DNA from: Idiomarina sp. X4
GTDB taxonomy: Bacteria > Pseudomonadota > Gammaproteobacteria > Enterobacterales > Alteromonadaceae
Length of the DNA: 64,000 nt
Assembly (NCBI RefSeq): GCF_002808045.1
Contig: NZ_CP025000.1
Coordinates: forward strand, 1,116,001 to 1,180,000
Direction: 5' to 3'
The notes below the pieces were generated by a model. That model was given only the letters and a program-made list of their open reading frames with translations, was not told where the DNA came from and did no database searches. The position numbers were made by a program, and so were the translations under genes. Shown here piece by piece: positions 28,206 to 37,459 of the stretch. Numbering within the stretch: position 1 is the stretch's first letter; every line of letters begins with the position of its first letter.

Positions 28206-29579
28206 TTAAGACGACAACGTCCGTATTAAATTACGATAATCTTCTTTTATGTCGTTCTGAGCATCTTTTAATTCTTGTATTTTTCGACACGCATGGAGCA
28301 CCGTTGTGTGATCCCGACCACCGAACGCGTCCCCTATTTCCGGTAAACTATGATTGGTCAATTCTTTAGCTAAGGCCATTGCCAATTGCCGTGGTCTTGC
28401 CACCGAGCGGCTACGACGCTTTGACAAAATATCAGCCAATTTGATGTTGTAATACTCGGCTACCGTCTTCTGAATATTATCAATAGTAACGAGTTTTTCC
28501 TGCGCCGCTATCAAATCGCGTAGGGCTTCGCGTACAAAGTCGATGGTTATTGGACGGCCAGTAAGTTGGACGTTAGCAACCACCCGGTTCAATGCACCTT
28601 CAAGTTCCCGAACGTTTGAACGCAACCGTTTAGCAATAAAAAACGCCACTTCGTGCGGCATATTCAAACCACGCTCTTCAGCTTTACGCATCAGAATTGC
28701 GACTCGCGTCTCCAATTCCGGTGGTTCAATAGCAATGGTCAAGCCCCAACCAAAACGCGACTTTAAGCGATCTTCTACCCCTTCTATTTCCTTCGGGTAA
28801 TGGTCGCTGGTCATGATGATTTGCTGATTACCTTCCAACAAAGCGTTAAAGGTGTGGAAAAACTCCTCCTGCGACCCTTTCTTATTCGCAAAAAACTGAA
28901 TGTCATCAATTAGCAAAGCATCGACCGACCGATAATAACGCTTAAATTCGTTCGTTGAACTGTTTCTAATGGAGTTAACCATGTCCTGAACAAAACGCTC
29001 TGCTCTAATATAGAACACTTTGGCGCCCTTTTTGTGCGCCATAATGCCATTACCAACAGCATGTAATAAGTGCGTCTTACCAAGACCCGTACCACCATAA
29101 ACAAATAACGGGTTATAAACACCACCAGGGTTTTCAGCCACCTGTATTGCCGCTGCTCGCGCTAACTGGTTCGACTTACCTTCAACGAAATTATCAAAGG
29201 TGTATTCTGGATGGATATTGCTTTCGAATTCCTCTGATGACTCGTTACTGCTACCGGAAAATCCAGTTGCCTTTTTGCGAACAGCCGCGGCACGCTTTTG
29301 CACCGACGCTACGGAAGAGGAGCGGCCATTGGAAACTTCACCTACTTTCAAAACAACATTCGGTGCTGTTTCACCATTGCACAGGTTTGAAAGGTAGTCA
29401 TTAATGGTTTTTAAGTACTTGTCGCGCACCCAGTCAACCGAATAGATGTTCGGAGCAAATAAGGTTAGCGTGTCACCGTTTTGTTCGGCTTGAAGTGGTC
29501 TGATCCACGTGTTGAACTGCTGTAACGGAAGTTCCGATTGCAGTCGCTCTGCACATTGTTGCCAAAGCGAATTATTCAC
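28206..29579 (-). CDS. dnaA: Chromosomal replication initiator DnaA
   Basis: DnaA-ATP binds DnaA boxes at oriC, melts the duplex unwinding element and recruits DnaB. The 457-residue protein has the N-terminal domain I ([14 protein letters not shown]), a Ser-rich linker (about 85-120), AAA+ domain III with Walker [12 protein letters not shown] (about 164-174) and Walker [10 protein letters not shown], and DNA-binding domain IV ending [15 protein letters not shown]. The start follows AGGAGAAGAG. Upstream lie a TATAAT -10 box (29604-29609 on the minus strand) and DnaA boxes, which suggests autoregulation. The gene is 8 kb from the E. coli-type oriC. Confidence 0.98.
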   Translation of the reverse strand: MNNSLWQQCAERLQSELPLQQFNTWIRPLQAEQNGDTLTLFAPNIYSVDWVRDKYLKTINDYLSNLCNGETAPNVVLKVGEVSNGRSSSVASVQKRAAAVRKKATGFSGSSNESSEEFESNIHPEYTFDNFVEGKSNQLARAAAIQVAENPGGVYNPLFVYGGTGLGKTHLLHAVGNGIMAHKKGAKVFYIRAERFVQDMVNSIRNSSTNEFKRYYRSVDALLIDDIQFFANKKGSQEEFFHTFNALLEGNQQIIMTSDHYPKEIEGVEDRLKSRFGWGLTIAIEPPELETRVAILMRKAEERGLNMPHEVAFFIAKRLRSNVRELEGALNRVVANVQLTGRPITIDFVREALRDLIAAQEKLVTIDNIQKTVAEYYNIKLADILSKRRSRSVARPRQLAMALAKELTNHSLPEIGDAFGGRDHTTVLHACRKIQELKDAQNDIKEDYRNLIRTLSS

Positions 29580-29791
29580 ACTCTTCTCCTGGATCGTTTA
29601 TTTATTATAGTATCCAACGATTGTACTTCAGTCATTCTTTTTCCGCCAGTCAAAAACACGCGAAAACAGCATAAATAAAGGACTTTTTTATTTTACAGCA
29701 AGGCATAAATTTGGCTCATATTTTGCTTTGAAAGCATCTATTCTAAAAATAGTAAAAATATAAAAAGTGTATAAGTTAAAAATTATCCACA

Positions 29792-29811
29792 TACTGTAAA
29801 AAAATACAGAT
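29792..29811. promoter_or_regulatory. LexA (SOS) box-like palindrome
   Basis: TACTGTAAAAAAATACAGAT holds an exact CTGT-N8-ACAG core with an A-rich spacer and matches the E. coli SOS consensus at 15 of 20 positions by my count. It directly abuts the perfect DnaA box at 29783-29791. It lies 213 bp from the dnaA start and about 77 bp upstream of the rpmH -35 box. Confidence 0.55.
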
Positions 29812-29887
29812 AGAATTGTGGATGACGCCAACTTTCAAAAATCACTAAAAAGCCAACGAAAAAGACCAATAAATACACGCATAGTCG

Positions 29888-29916
29888 TTGACTAGTCGAG
29901 AAAAGATCGGTAAGAT
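29888..29916 (+). promoter_or_regulatory. rpmH sigma-70 promoter
   Basis: TTGACT (29888-29893) and TAAGAT (29911-29916) are separated by exactly 17 bp, 88 bp before the rpmH start. It should drive rpmH-rnpA-yidD-yidC-mnmE. Confidence 0.75.
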
Positions 29917-30003
29917 CCGCGCTCTAAAAAATTCCCGTCACGTTTGGTTTCAACTTATTCGGCCAGCGTGGGAACTAGCAAACTGACCGATGGAAGATTA
30001 GTT

Positions 30004-30138
30004 ATGAAAAGAACATTTCAACCAAGCGTACTAAAGCGCAAGCGCTCTCACGGTTTCCGTGCTCGCATGGCAACTAAAAACGGCCGTAAAGTATTGGCTC
30101 GCCGCCGTGCTCGTGGTCGTAAAGTATTGAGTGCTTAA
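30004..30138 (+). CDS. rpmH: 50S ribosomal protein L34
   Basis: A 44-residue, very basic protein beginning [19 protein letters not shown] and ending [12 protein letters not shown], diagnostic of L34. The true ATG is 30004; an in-frame start at 29944 would add 20 unrelated residues. It is the first gene of the conserved rpmH-rnpA-yidD-yidC-mnmE block, divergent from dnaA. Its stop overlaps the rnpA start. Confidence 0.98.
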   Translation: MKRTFQPSVLKRKRSHGFRARMATKNGRKVLARRRARGRKVLSA

Positions 30139-30505
30139 TAGTACCTCATACGGACGGGAGTTACGTCTGCTAACTCCCTCTGACTTTCAGACTGTTTTCT
30201 CAAATCCCCCTGTAAAAGCTGTTACCTCTCACATTACTATGTTGGCAACGCCCAACACGAAAGGCCATCCACGCATCGGCGTCACTATTAGTAAGAAACG
30301 CGCCAAACGCGCTGTTGATCGTAATCGTATCAAACGCCAAATGCGCGAGACTTTTCGCTTAAGCCAACATAAACTACCGGGTTTCGACATTGTTATTATT
30401 GCCAAGCCAGGTATCGTTGAGCAAGATAACGCAGCTTTAAGGGATACGTTGAATTATTTATGGCGAAAATTAGCAAAGCGTTGCGTGCAATACCAATCGC
30501 GCTAA
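30131..30505 (+). CDS. rnpA: Ribonuclease P protein component
   Basis: RnpA is the protein cofactor of RNase P, which matures tRNA 5' ends. The 124-residue basic product has [15 protein letters not shown] and the RNR signature [18 protein letters not shown] (about 57-74). It begins with GTG 30131, which lies inside the last codons of rpmH, so translation is coupled. Its 3' end overlaps yidD by 46 nt in another frame. The RNA partner (rnpB) is not in the window. Confidence 0.95.
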   Translation: MLNSTSYGRELRLLTPSDFQTVFSNPPVKAVTSHITMLATPNTKGHPRIGVTISKKRAKRAVDRNRIKRQMRETFRLSQHKLPGFDIVIIAKPGIVEQDNAALRDTLNYLWRKLAKRCVQYQSR

Positions 30506-30771
30506 TCAAAATTTACCAATGGGTCATAAGTCCGTTACTTGGACCGCGTTGTCGATTTTATCCGTCATGTTCACATTACGCCTGTGAGGCAATTGAAAAA
30601 CACGGTACAATCCGTGGAGTTTTTCTTGCCACCAAGCGAATCGGTAAATGCCACCCCGGTCACCCGGGCGGTTACGACCCCGTCCCTCCTTGCGAGCAAG
30701 AACAAAAAGCTAACGCTGAAAATAACAGTCAATCATTAACGAAACAGCCAACAGAGACGAAATCACTATGA
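30460..30771 (+). CDS. yidD: Membrane protein insertion efficiency factor YidD
   Basis: A 103-residue YidD-family protein, thought to assist YidC-dependent membrane insertion at the inner face of the cytoplasmic membrane. The hallmark [20 protein letters not shown] and HPGGYDPVP are both present, with an amphipathic N-terminal helix and a hydrophilic, low-complexity tail. It overlaps rnpA by 46 nt and yidC by 4 nt (ATGA), an arrangement conserved across gammaproteobacteria. Confidence 0.95.
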   Translation: MAKISKALRAIPIALIKIYQWVISPLLGPRCRFYPSCSHYACEAIEKHGTIRGVFLATKRIGKCHPGHPGGYDPVPPCEQEQKANAENNSQSLTKQPTETKSL

Positions 30772-32438
30772 ATTCGCCACGTTCGATATTATTTATTGCC
30801 TTTTTAGTGGTGTCATTTTTCCTTTACCAAAATTGGGTTGTGGAATCGGCACCAGGTACAACGGCTCCAACAAATTCTGAATCTACGCAGCAGCAACCCG
30901 CTGACAGCGCAGGATCAACCGACGTTCCAAGTGGTTCAGTTGCTGCATCCAGTGATGTTCCTGAAACCGAAAGTGTTTCGAAGACTTTGAGCGCGACCAC
31001 TATTCACGTGGAAACCGATGTACTTGATGTACAAATCGATACGCGTGGCGGCGATATTGTTTCTGCAAAACTGCTGGAGTTTGCAAAGGAACTCGACTCT
31101 GACGAGCGTTTTCAGCTACTGCAAAACAAGTCAAATGCCGTTTATGTGGCTCAGTCTGGCTTAATTGGTGCTGACGGCATTGATAACAAAAACGGCCGAG
31201 CTGTTTATAGCTACGAAAAGACGGAGTATTCCTCTACTTCAGAGAAAGTTGAAGTGCCTCTCACTTATACCAGTGAGACCGGCGTGGTATACCGTAAAAT
31301 ATTCACGTTTACACCCGGTCACTACGACGTTGATGTTCGCTTCGAAATTGAAAACAACACTGCGGAAACTTTAAGCACTCAGTTTTATGGTCAGTTAAAA
31401 CGCTCAATGGGCACCGGCGAAAGTGGCAGCATGATAATGCCCACTTATTTCGGTGCGGCGTATTCTCATGATGACGACAAGTTTGAGAAATATGACTTCG
31501 AAGATATGCAAGATAAGCGCTTGGATGTCACTTCTCAAACGGGTTGGGTCGGTATGCTGGAACATTACTTTGTTTCTGCCTGGATACCCACGCAACAACA
31601 AACCAATCGTTTATTTTCGCGAGTAGCGAATGGTTCCCAAGCGATTATCGGTGTGGTTTACCCAGCCACTCAGGTGAATCCGAACAGCACAGAAACCATT
31701 GAATCAAAGGTCTATTTAGGCCCGAAAGACCAAGACTCAATGGCCCAGTTAGTCGAACACCTGGATTTGACCGTCGACTACGGTTTCCTATGGTGGCTAG
31801 CACAGCCTATTTTCAAATTACTTCAGTTCTTACAAAGCATTGTCATTAACTGGGGTCTGGCTATTATCTTAACGACCGTTATCGTCAAAGCGCTGTTATT
31901 CCCGCTGACCAAGGCACAATACGTGTCTATGGCTAAAATGCGTATGTTGCAGCCGAAAATGACTGAACTTCGGGAACGTTACAGCGGTGACCGCCAGAAA
32001 CTGTCTCAGGAAATGATGAAGCTGTACAAAACAGAAAAGGTGAACCCACTCGGTGGTTGTTTGCCAATGCTGTTACAGTTACCTATCTTCCTGGCGCTTT
32101 ACTGGGTACTTCTGGAAAGCGTCGAATTGCGCCATTCAGAATTTATTTTCTGGATCCAGGACTTGTCGACTAAAGACCCCTACTACATATTGCCTATACT
32201 GATGGGTGCAAGTATGTTCCTGATGCAACGTCTGCAGCCAACGCCGGCCACAGACCCTATGCAACAGAAACTGTTCCAGTATATGCCGGTTATCTTTACC
32301 GTGTTCTTCCTGTGGTTCCCATCAGGCCTAGTACTATACTGGTTAGTCAGTAACTTAATTACCATTGCACAAATGCTGATTATCTACCGTGGGCTAGAGA
32401 AAAAAGGCATGATGGTAAGAGGTAATAAGAAGAAATAA
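30768..32438 (+). CDS. yidC: Membrane protein insertase YidC
   Basis: YidC inserts and folds inner-membrane proteins alone or with SecYEG, including the Fo subunits encoded 11 kb away. The 556-residue protein has an N-terminal membrane anchor ([18 protein letters not shown]), a Ser/Thr/Pro-rich linker, a large periplasmic beta domain (P1, about 80-330), and the conserved core with transmembrane segments including [37 protein letters not shown] and [21 protein letters not shown]. The C-terminal tail is basic. The start codon overlaps the yidD stop. Confidence 0.97.
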   Translation: MNSPRSILFIAFLVVSFFLYQNWVVESAPGTTAPTNSESTQQQPADSAGSTDVPSGSVAASSDVPETESVSKTLSATTIHVETDVLDVQIDTRGGDIVSAKLLEFAKELDSDERFQLLQNKSNAVYVAQSGLIGADGIDNKNGRAVYSYEKTEYSSTSEKVEVPLTYTSETGVVYRKIFTFTPGHYDVDVRFEIENNTAETLSTQFYGQLKRSMGTGESGSMIMPTYFGAAYSHDDDKFEKYDFEDMQDKRLDVTSQTGWVGMLEHYFVSAWIPTQQQTNRLFSRVANGSQAIIGVVYPATQVNPNSTETIESKVYLGPKDQDSMAQLVEHLDLTVDYGFLWWLAQPIFKLLQFLQSIVINWGLAIILTTVIVKALLFPLTKAQYVSMAKMRMLQPKMTELRERYSGDRQKLSQEMMKLYKTEKVNPLGGCLPMLLQLPIFLALYWVLLESVELRHSEFIFWIQDLSTKDPYYILPILMGASMFLMQRLQPTPATDPMQQKLFQYMPVIFTVFFLWFPSGLVLYWLVSNLITIAQMLIIYRGLEKKGMMVRGNKKK

Positions 32439-32440
32439 GC

Positions 32441-33829
32441 ATGATAGACAGCAACATGGACGATACCTTTAGCGATGACACCATAGTCGCTCAAGCGACA
32501 CCACCCGGTCGCGGTGGTGTTGGTATTGTCCGTGTTAGCGGTTCGGCTGCCACCCAGGTCGCCGAACAGCTATTAGGCCACTGCCCAAAACCTCGTAAAG
32601 CAGAATACCTTCCCTTTTATGACAGTAACAACGAGTTACTGGACGAGGGTATAGCGCTGTTTTTCAAAGGTCCTAACTCCTTTACCGGTGAAGATGTATT
32701 AGAACTTCAGGGACACGGCGGCCCAGTATTAATCGACATGATCATAAAAGCCATACTGGAAATGCCGGGTATACGTCCTGCACGCCCAGGCGAATTCAGC
32801 GAACGCGCTTTTATGAACGACAAACTCGATTTAACGCAGGCAGAAGCCATCGCCGACCTTATCGATACCAACTCGGAACAAGCCGCAAAAGCTGCATTAC
32901 AAAGTTTAAAAGGCGAATTCTCTCACCGGGTTGATCAACTCGTTGATGCCGTTATTCATCTACGCATGTACGTTGAAGCGGCTATCGACTTTCCCGACGA
33001 AGAAATTGACTTTTTAAGTGACGGTAAAGTCGCAACCGATTTGGCGGACATTATCGACCAACTGTTCCATATAGAACAGGAAGCTAAGCAAGGCACACTC
33101 ATGCGTGAGGGTATGCGTATTGTGATTGCGGGTCGCCCCAATGCCGGTAAATCGAGCTTACTTAACGCACTCGCCGGACGAGAGTCGGCCATTGTCACAG
33201 AAATTGCAGGCACCACTCGCGACGTATTACGTGAACACATTCAAATAGACGGCATGCCGTTACACATTATTGATACCGCGGGTTTACGCGAAAGCCCGGA
33301 TCAAGTTGAGCAGATAGGCATTGAGCGAGCCTGGGACGAAATTCGCCAGGCTGACCGGGTACTCTTTATGGTCGATAGTCAGGAAACCTCGGCGATACAC
33401 CCAGACGATATTTGGTCGGAATTTTTCGCTCAACTACCCGATGACATGCCTTACACCGTTATTCGTAACAAAGTTGACTTGTCAGAAGAGCCAACGGGAA
33501 TCGATGAACATAACGGCATTCCTGTCGTTCATTTGTCTGCGAAAACAGGCCACGGTATAGAGTTATTGCGTGAACACCTGAAGCATTGTGTTGGCTATAA
33601 TGCGACCTCAGAAGGCAGCTTTATGGCCCGCCGTCGCCACTTAGATGCGCTTGCCAAAGCGAAAACGCATTTGCTACAAGGTCAGGAGCAACTTGAAGCC
33701 AATATGGCCGGTGAAATACTCGCAGAAGAGCTACGTTTAACACAGCAACACCTGAACGAAATAACCGGTGAATTCACTTCTGATGACCTATTGGGCCAAA
33801 TTTTCGGATCGTTCTGCATCGGCAAATAA
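32441..33829 (+). CDS. mnmE: tRNA modification GTPase MnmE
   Basis: MnmE with MnmG installs the (carboxymethyl)aminomethyl group at U34 of several tRNAs; MnmG is encoded at 37848. The 462-residue protein has the N-terminal folate-binding domain ([17 protein letters not shown]), a helical domain, an inserted GTPase with G1 GRPNAGKSS (about 224-233), a DTAG motif in [10 protein letters not shown] and NKVD, and the C-terminal FCIGK with the catalytic Cys. An internal ATG at 32456 gives a start closer to E. coli MSDNDTIVAQ, so the first five codons are uncertain. Confidence 0.97.
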   Translation: MIDSNMDDTFSDDTIVAQATPPGRGGVGIVRVSGSAATQVAEQLLGHCPKPRKAEYLPFYDSNNELLDEGIALFFKGPNSFTGEDVLELQGHGGPVLIDMIIKAILEMPGIRPARPGEFSERAFMNDKLDLTQAEAIADLIDTNSEQAAKAALQSLKGEFSHRVDQLVDAVIHLRMYVEAAIDFPDEEIDFLSDGKVATDLADIIDQLFHIEQEAKQGTLMREGMRIVIAGRPNAGKSSLLNALAGRESAIVTEIAGTTRDVLREHIQIDGMPLHIIDTAGLRESPDQVEQIGIERAWDEIRQADRVLFMVDSQETSAIHPDDIWSEFFAQLPDDMPYTVIRNKVDLSEEPTGIDEHNGIPVVHLSAKTGHGIELLREHLKHCVGYNATSEGSFMARRRHLDALAKAKTHLLQGQEQLEANMAGEILAEELRLTQQHLNEITGEFTSDDLLGQIFGSFCIGK

Positions 33830-33854
33830 ACACACCGACAATTAAGGACTCTGT

Positions 33855-35534
33855 TTGAAAGACAAGTTAGCGCAATGGGGGTTTGACTACGTCCGTTTAC
33901 GGTTTGGCTTTCGAACCGGCGTTGCAGCCTGTCTGTCTCTTCTTTTTGCCTGGACGTTAGGCCTGGAGCACCCTCAGTGGTCCGCTATGACGGTTTGGGC
34001 AGTATCGCAACCTACTCGTGGTCTTCTTGTAGAAAAAGCCGCATACCGAGCGCTAGGCACTTTGCTTGGCACATTATTTGGAATGGTGCTGGTGGTGACT
34101 TCCGGCGGCGATATTTTTTGGTTAGTCACTGGCCTTACACTTTGGGTCACTTTGTGTGTCTACACTGGCAACCTTCTGCACGGATTAGTTTCTTACGGCA
34201 CTATTTTAGCGGGCTACTCGGCCTCTATGGTAGTTTTGCTGACTCAAAGTCCAGATGCGCTTATTCCCCTAGGAATTGACCGACTACTCACCGTTTTTGT
34301 CGGAATTATCTGTTCATTGATTATTGGTTTTCTATTCACTTATAAACGTGCAGAACAGACCATAATTAATGAATTACGTCGATATACTGCAGCCAATCTC
34401 TATGAGTTGAGCCAAGCTTTCTCATCGCCGGAAAAGACCCAAATTCAATTGGATAAAAAGCTGTCAGAACTTGCTCACCTGGAGTCGCAACTGCTTGATC
34501 ACGGCACTGGCTCCGTCAGTGCTCACGATTCAGCCAAAACCATTCGTCAGGTTATCAATGCCCAACTTGGTTTTATTGCCGAGCTGCAGATACAAGGCTT
34601 TGAAGAAAACACAGAAGTAAGTACACACTTACATGAAGCGTCAAATAGAATAAAAGCATCCGTACATCGAAAAGATATTTTAAGCGCATTAAATAATGCC
34701 TTAAAAGCCATGACCAACGGTGCTGTTAAACGCCGCTTTAAAGAGTTTATCGACGCAACCGAAGAACGTTTATCATTCAAAGACACCGGAAAAACGGCAA
34801 ATTCGACACTGCTTTCTACAACTCTGTTGCACAGAGATTGGCGCGGCGCGCGTCACTCTGCGATTAGAACTTTCATTATACTCGCCATAATTGGTACGTT
34901 GTGGTGGTACACCCACTGGTTTCAAATGGCTTATTTAATGCTGGGCGCGTCGGTTATGTTGACCCTGTTTTCAACCGCCGATAACCCTGCACTCACCATG
35001 AAATACGTATTTTTCGGGCAAAGTGTCGGCGCACTAACTGCCATACTGATTCAAGCGGGTATTTGGCAGTTCAGTCATTCTGTTTTTTGGATGCTAATAG
35101 CGATTATGCCGATTATTCTAATGGGTGGTTTCCCCATGTCCCATCAAAAAACGGCCAATGGCAGCATGGATTTTAACTTAGTTTTTTTACTGCTCATGCA
35201 ACCGACCGTGCCCTATATATTCAATTTGAGCCACTCAATAACCATTGCATTAGCAGTAATATCAGCGCCTCTTTTAGCAATGTTCGCTTATCGAATTATT
35301 TATCCAACCAGCTTGAAAAAGCGCTATAACCAACTGTTTGACTTACTGGAAAAGGAAATAGAAGAACTAAACCAAACATCACTTACTTTAAGCCAATACA
35401 AACGCCGCAAAGCGCGCTTTTACCATCGTATATTTAAGCTCACTCAATTGGCTGACAAACTCGCGATGAAAGACAAAACCCCTATTATCCAACAATTACT
35501 GGAAGGGCAAAGCCGCCTAAACGCCACTGGCTAG
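33855..35534 (+). CDS. FUSC-family inner membrane protein (AaeB-like)
   Basis: A 559-residue membrane protein with two blocks of about five to six transmembrane segments (roughly 15-170 and 335-470) separated by a long hydrophilic, coiled region, the layout of the fusaric-acid-resistance/AaeB family. The N-terminal FRTGVAACLSLLFAW and PTRGLLVEKAAYRALGTLLG are typical. The family exports aromatic carboxylic acids, often with a membrane fusion partner, but none is adjacent, so the substrate is unknown. It starts at TTG 33855, preceded by AAGGAC. The 3' end overlaps a convergent gene by 18 nt. Confidence 0.85.
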   Translation: MKDKLAQWGFDYVRLRFGFRTGVAACLSLLFAWTLGLEHPQWSAMTVWAVSQPTRGLLVEKAAYRALGTLLGTLFGMVLVVTSGGDIFWLVTGLTLWVTLCVYTGNLLHGLVSYGTILAGYSASMVVLLTQSPDALIPLGIDRLLTVFVGIICSLIIGFLFTYKRAEQTIINELRRYTAANLYELSQAFSSPEKTQIQLDKKLSELAHLESQLLDHGTGSVSAHDSAKTIRQVINAQLGFIAELQIQGFEENTEVSTHLHEASNRIKASVHRKDILSALNNALKAMTNGAVKRRFKEFIDATEERLSFKDTGKTANSTLLSTTLLHRDWRGARHSAIRTFIILAIIGTLWWYTHWFQMAYLMLGASVMLTLFSTADNPALTMKYVFFGQSVGALTAILIQAGIWQFSHSVFWMLIAIMPIILMGGFPMSHQKTANGSMDFNLVFLLLMQPTVPYIFNLSHSITIALAVISAPLLAMFAYRIIYPTSLKKRYNQLFDLLEKEIEELNQTSLTLSQYKRRKARFYHRIFKLTQLADKLAMKDKTPIIQQLLEGQSRLNATG

Positions 35535-35768
35535 TTCGACTTTTTCAGTTCGTTTCATCCGTTTTATTGCCGCTTCTCTTTGGCAGGCAGATGAACGTGA
35601 TTCATGTGGCTCGGACCAAAATAAACGAACCGGTCGACGGCTTTTCGTGTATTTAGCGCCTTTTTTGTCATCACCATTATGTTCCTCAACACGTCGTTTT
35701 AGATCCTTTGTAACGCCAGTGTAGTATGTATTGTCAGAGCACTTAAGAATGTAAACAAACCAAGACAT
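35517..35768 (-). CDS. GIY-YIG nuclease superfamily protein (YhbQ-like)
   Basis: An 83-residue single-domain GIY-YIG protein. The motif is visible as WFVYILKCSDNTYYTGVTKDL, i.e. VYI...YTG, with a conserved Arg (LKRRVEEHN) and a downstream Glu (REAAIKRMKR). Proteins of this short UPF0213 class are poorly characterised; nuclease activity on branched or nicked DNA is proposed for the fold. The ATG 35768 fits the family start; a longer frame to 35954 would run through gloA's 5' end. It overlaps the FUSC gene tail. Confidence 0.88.
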   Translation of the reverse strand: MSWFVYILKCSDNTYYTGVTKDLKRRVEEHNGDDKKGAKYTKSRRPVRLFWSEPHESRSSACQREAAIKRMKRTEKVELASGV

Positions 35769-35844
35769 GACTTGAACTCTTTGGTAATCAACCTCAGATA
35801 ACAGTGTACCAAGAGAGGCATATGAGACCCAGAAGGATTCCATT

Positions 35845-36396
35845 ATGAGCAGACATTTCGATGAAGCAAAAGGTTTATCTGAAAACCATGACCCGGCGAC
35901 ACATGATTTTGTGTTCAACCAAACCATGTTTCGGATTAAAGACCCGGAGCGCACGTTAAAATTCTACAGCGATGTACTGGGCATGACATTAGTAAAACGC
36001 CTGGACTTCCCGGAAATGAAGTTTACGCTGTATTTCATGGCGTCTATGTCGCCGGAGGAACGCAGTGACTGGTCAACAGACCACGATAAGCGCATTGAGC
36101 AAACCTTTGGTCGCCCGGCCATGTTGGAATTGACTCACAACTGGGGCGATGAAAACGACGATTCTGTCTCTTACCACAGCGGTAACGAAGAGCCTAAAGG
36201 TTTTGGCCATATTGGCTTCGCCGTACCAGATATTGACGCCGCCTGTGAACGTTTTGAAGAAATGGGTGTGGAATTTCAGAAGCGTCCAAATGACGGTAAT
36301 ATGAAAGGTATCGCCTTTATTAAAGATCCTGATGGTTACTGGATTGAAATTTTTACACCAAAGCGTCAGCCTGAATTACTCAAAGAACATCTTTAA
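35845..36396 (+). CDS. gloA: Lactoylglutathione lyase (glyoxalase I), long form
   Basis: Glyoxalase I converts the methylglyoxal-glutathione hemithioacetal to S-lactoylglutathione. The 183-residue product is the long form like the human and Pseudomonas GloA3-type enzymes rather than the 135-residue E. coli form. The metal ligands can be read at Gln26 (FNQTMFRI), Glu95 (MLELTHNWG), His122 (FGHIGFAV) and Glu168 (YWIEIF). Long-form enzymes usually prefer Zn2+. It is followed by a strong bidirectional terminator. Confidence 0.95.
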   Translation: MSRHFDEAKGLSENHDPATHDFVFNQTMFRIKDPERTLKFYSDVLGMTLVKRLDFPEMKFTLYFMASMSPEERSDWSTDHDKRIEQTFGRPAMLELTHNWGDENDDSVSYHSGNEEPKGFGHIGFAVPDIDAACERFEEMGVEFQKRPNDGNMKGIAFIKDPDGYWIEIFTPKRQPELLKEHL

Positions 36397-36403
36397 TATA
36401 AAA

Positions 36404-36444
36404 AGCCAGTTCAGAACGCTCTCACGTTTTTGAACTGGCTCTTT
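36404..36444. terminator. Bidirectional terminator after gloA
   Basis: AGCCAGTTCA (36404-36413) pairs perfectly with TGAACTGGCT (36431-36440) across a 17-nt loop, followed by CTTTT and preceded by AAAA, serving gloA (+) and the convergent phosphatase-like gene (-). Confidence 0.85.
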
Positions 36445-36459
36445 TAATACATTCGTCAC

Positions 36460-36954
36460 CTATTCAGATAACATACCTTTCACTTTAGCTTCTAAAGACG
36501 TCATGCCATGCGCTTTACCAATCGCAATTGCATCATCAACAGACATCCCGTCTAACCAACCTGCACGTAATGCCATCAGTGCACCGACCCGGTTGCTTGA
36601 TGCACAATGAACCAATACGTTCTTGTCACTGTTTTTCAGCAATATACGGTCAACCATACGAGCATTTGCCAGCGTCACACCGTCAGCACCGTTGACCGGA
36701 ACATGGTAATACGCCATCCCGTTTTTAGTCACAACAGCCGCTTCATTACTGTCTTTCATTTCTCTTTGAGACAGCAAATTAATAACCACTTCACCGCCAT
36801 TTTGAGAAAATTCAGACAATTGCTGATCTGACGGCGTACCCATCACCCAAAGGTGATCTGACACTTGTTTAGGCGATTCAATACCCGCATAAGCATTCAT
36901 TGAAACTAAAACGGTGCTGACAAGTACTAATACTGTAGCAAAACCTTTTACCAT
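36460..36954 (-). CDS. Exported protein tyrosine phosphatase-like protein
   Basis: A 164-residue protein with a clear signal peptide (MVKGFATVLVLVSTVLVSMNAYA, cut after residue 23) and a cysteine-phosphatase-like loop VHCASSNRVGAL. In this loop Cys117 and Arg122 are separated by four residues, not the five of a canonical CX5R phosphatase loop. The preceding STYLE-like region VINLLSQREM resembles the dual-specificity/DUF442 families. It is probably periplasmic; the substrate is unknown, and activity is uncertain given the shortened loop. ATG 36954 was chosen because it begins the signal peptide; upstream in-frame codons run into mioC. It is divergent from mioC. Confidence 0.75.
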   Translation of the reverse strand: MVKGFATVLVLVSTVLVSMNAYAGIESPKQVSDHLWVMGTPSDQQLSEFSQNGGEVVINLLSQREMKDSNEAAVVTKNGMAYYHVPVNGADGVTLANARMVDRILLKNSDKNVLVHCASSNRVGALMALRAGWLDGMSVDDAIAIGKAHGMTSLEAKVKGMLSE

Positions 36955-37009
36955 AATTGTTCTCCTGTATGATTCGTATTTTTCTAATATAGCAAAGGTA
37001 ACTCGAAAT

Positions 37010-37459
37010 ATGGCTGTTTTACACATATTGGTAGGCACAACCTCCGGTAATACCGAATTTTTAGCGGACACCATAAGCGATGAACTCACAGAAAAAGGGT
37101 TCGAAACCGAGCTTCATTACGAACCGGAATTAGAAGCCTTACCAACCTCAGAACCCTGGTTAGTACTTCTATCAAGTCATGGCGCTGGTGACTACGCTGA
37201 TTCAATGCTCGATTTTTACGATGAAATAACCGCTCCGCAAACGCCGGACTTAAGCGATCTTAATTACGCCGTTATTGCTATTGGTGAATCGTCTTATGAC
37301 ACTTTTTGTCAGGCAGGTCGTCATTGTGACGAACGTTTGCAGGAACTTGGGGGGACACGAATGTTAGAGCGATTGGAAATCGACATGCTTCAGGACGATC
37401 CAGAACAAAAAGCGTCGCAGTGGATCCCGTCAATGGCTGATGCATTAAAGGCTCTGTGA
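37010..37459 (+). CDS. mioC: Flavodoxin-like protein MioC
   Basis: A 149-residue flavodoxin-fold protein (E. coli MioC 147), an FMN-binding electron carrier reported to support biotin synthase. The FMN phosphate loop TTSGNTEFLADT and the later LLSSHGAGDYADSM and GESSYDTFCQAG are as expected. The ATG at 37010 is right; the frame is open upstream to 36914 but that part overlaps the divergent gene. The gene reads into oriC just as in E. coli, and transcription from it could influence initiation. The stop codon overlaps the first GATC of the origin region. Confidence 0.95.
   Translation: MAVLHILVGTTSGNTEFLADTISDELTEKGFETELHYEPELEALPTSEPWLVLLSSHGAGDYADSMLDFYDEITAPQTPDLSDLNYAVIAIGESSYDTFCQAGRHCDERLQELGGTRMLERLEIDMLQDDPEQKASQWIPSMADALKAL

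Larger units (their letters stand above)
29580..30003. promoter_or_regulatory. dnaA-rpmH divergent regulatory region
   Basis: This AT-rich 424-bp gap contains no gene. It holds the dnaA -10 (TATAAT on the minus strand, 29604-29609), a perfect DnaA box TTATCCACA (29783-29791), two one-mismatch boxes (AGTGTATAA 29766-29774; TGTGGATGA 29817-29825), a LexA-like palindrome between them and the rpmH promoter (29888-29916). Boxes within 60 bp of one another suggest DnaA-controlled transcription. Many other bacteria place oriC next to dnaA, so an accessory origin function is possible but not shown. Confidence 0.75.

Noticed and set aside
31014..31027. ATTCACGTGGAAAC in yidC, a parS-like CACGTG core
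   Set aside because: Only the core and part of one arm match; the left arm lacks GTTC, so it falls far short of the perfect copies in recF.
36914..37009. Upstream extension of mioC
   Set aside because: Overlaps the divergent phosphatase gene's signal-peptide region; family length supports ATG 37010.
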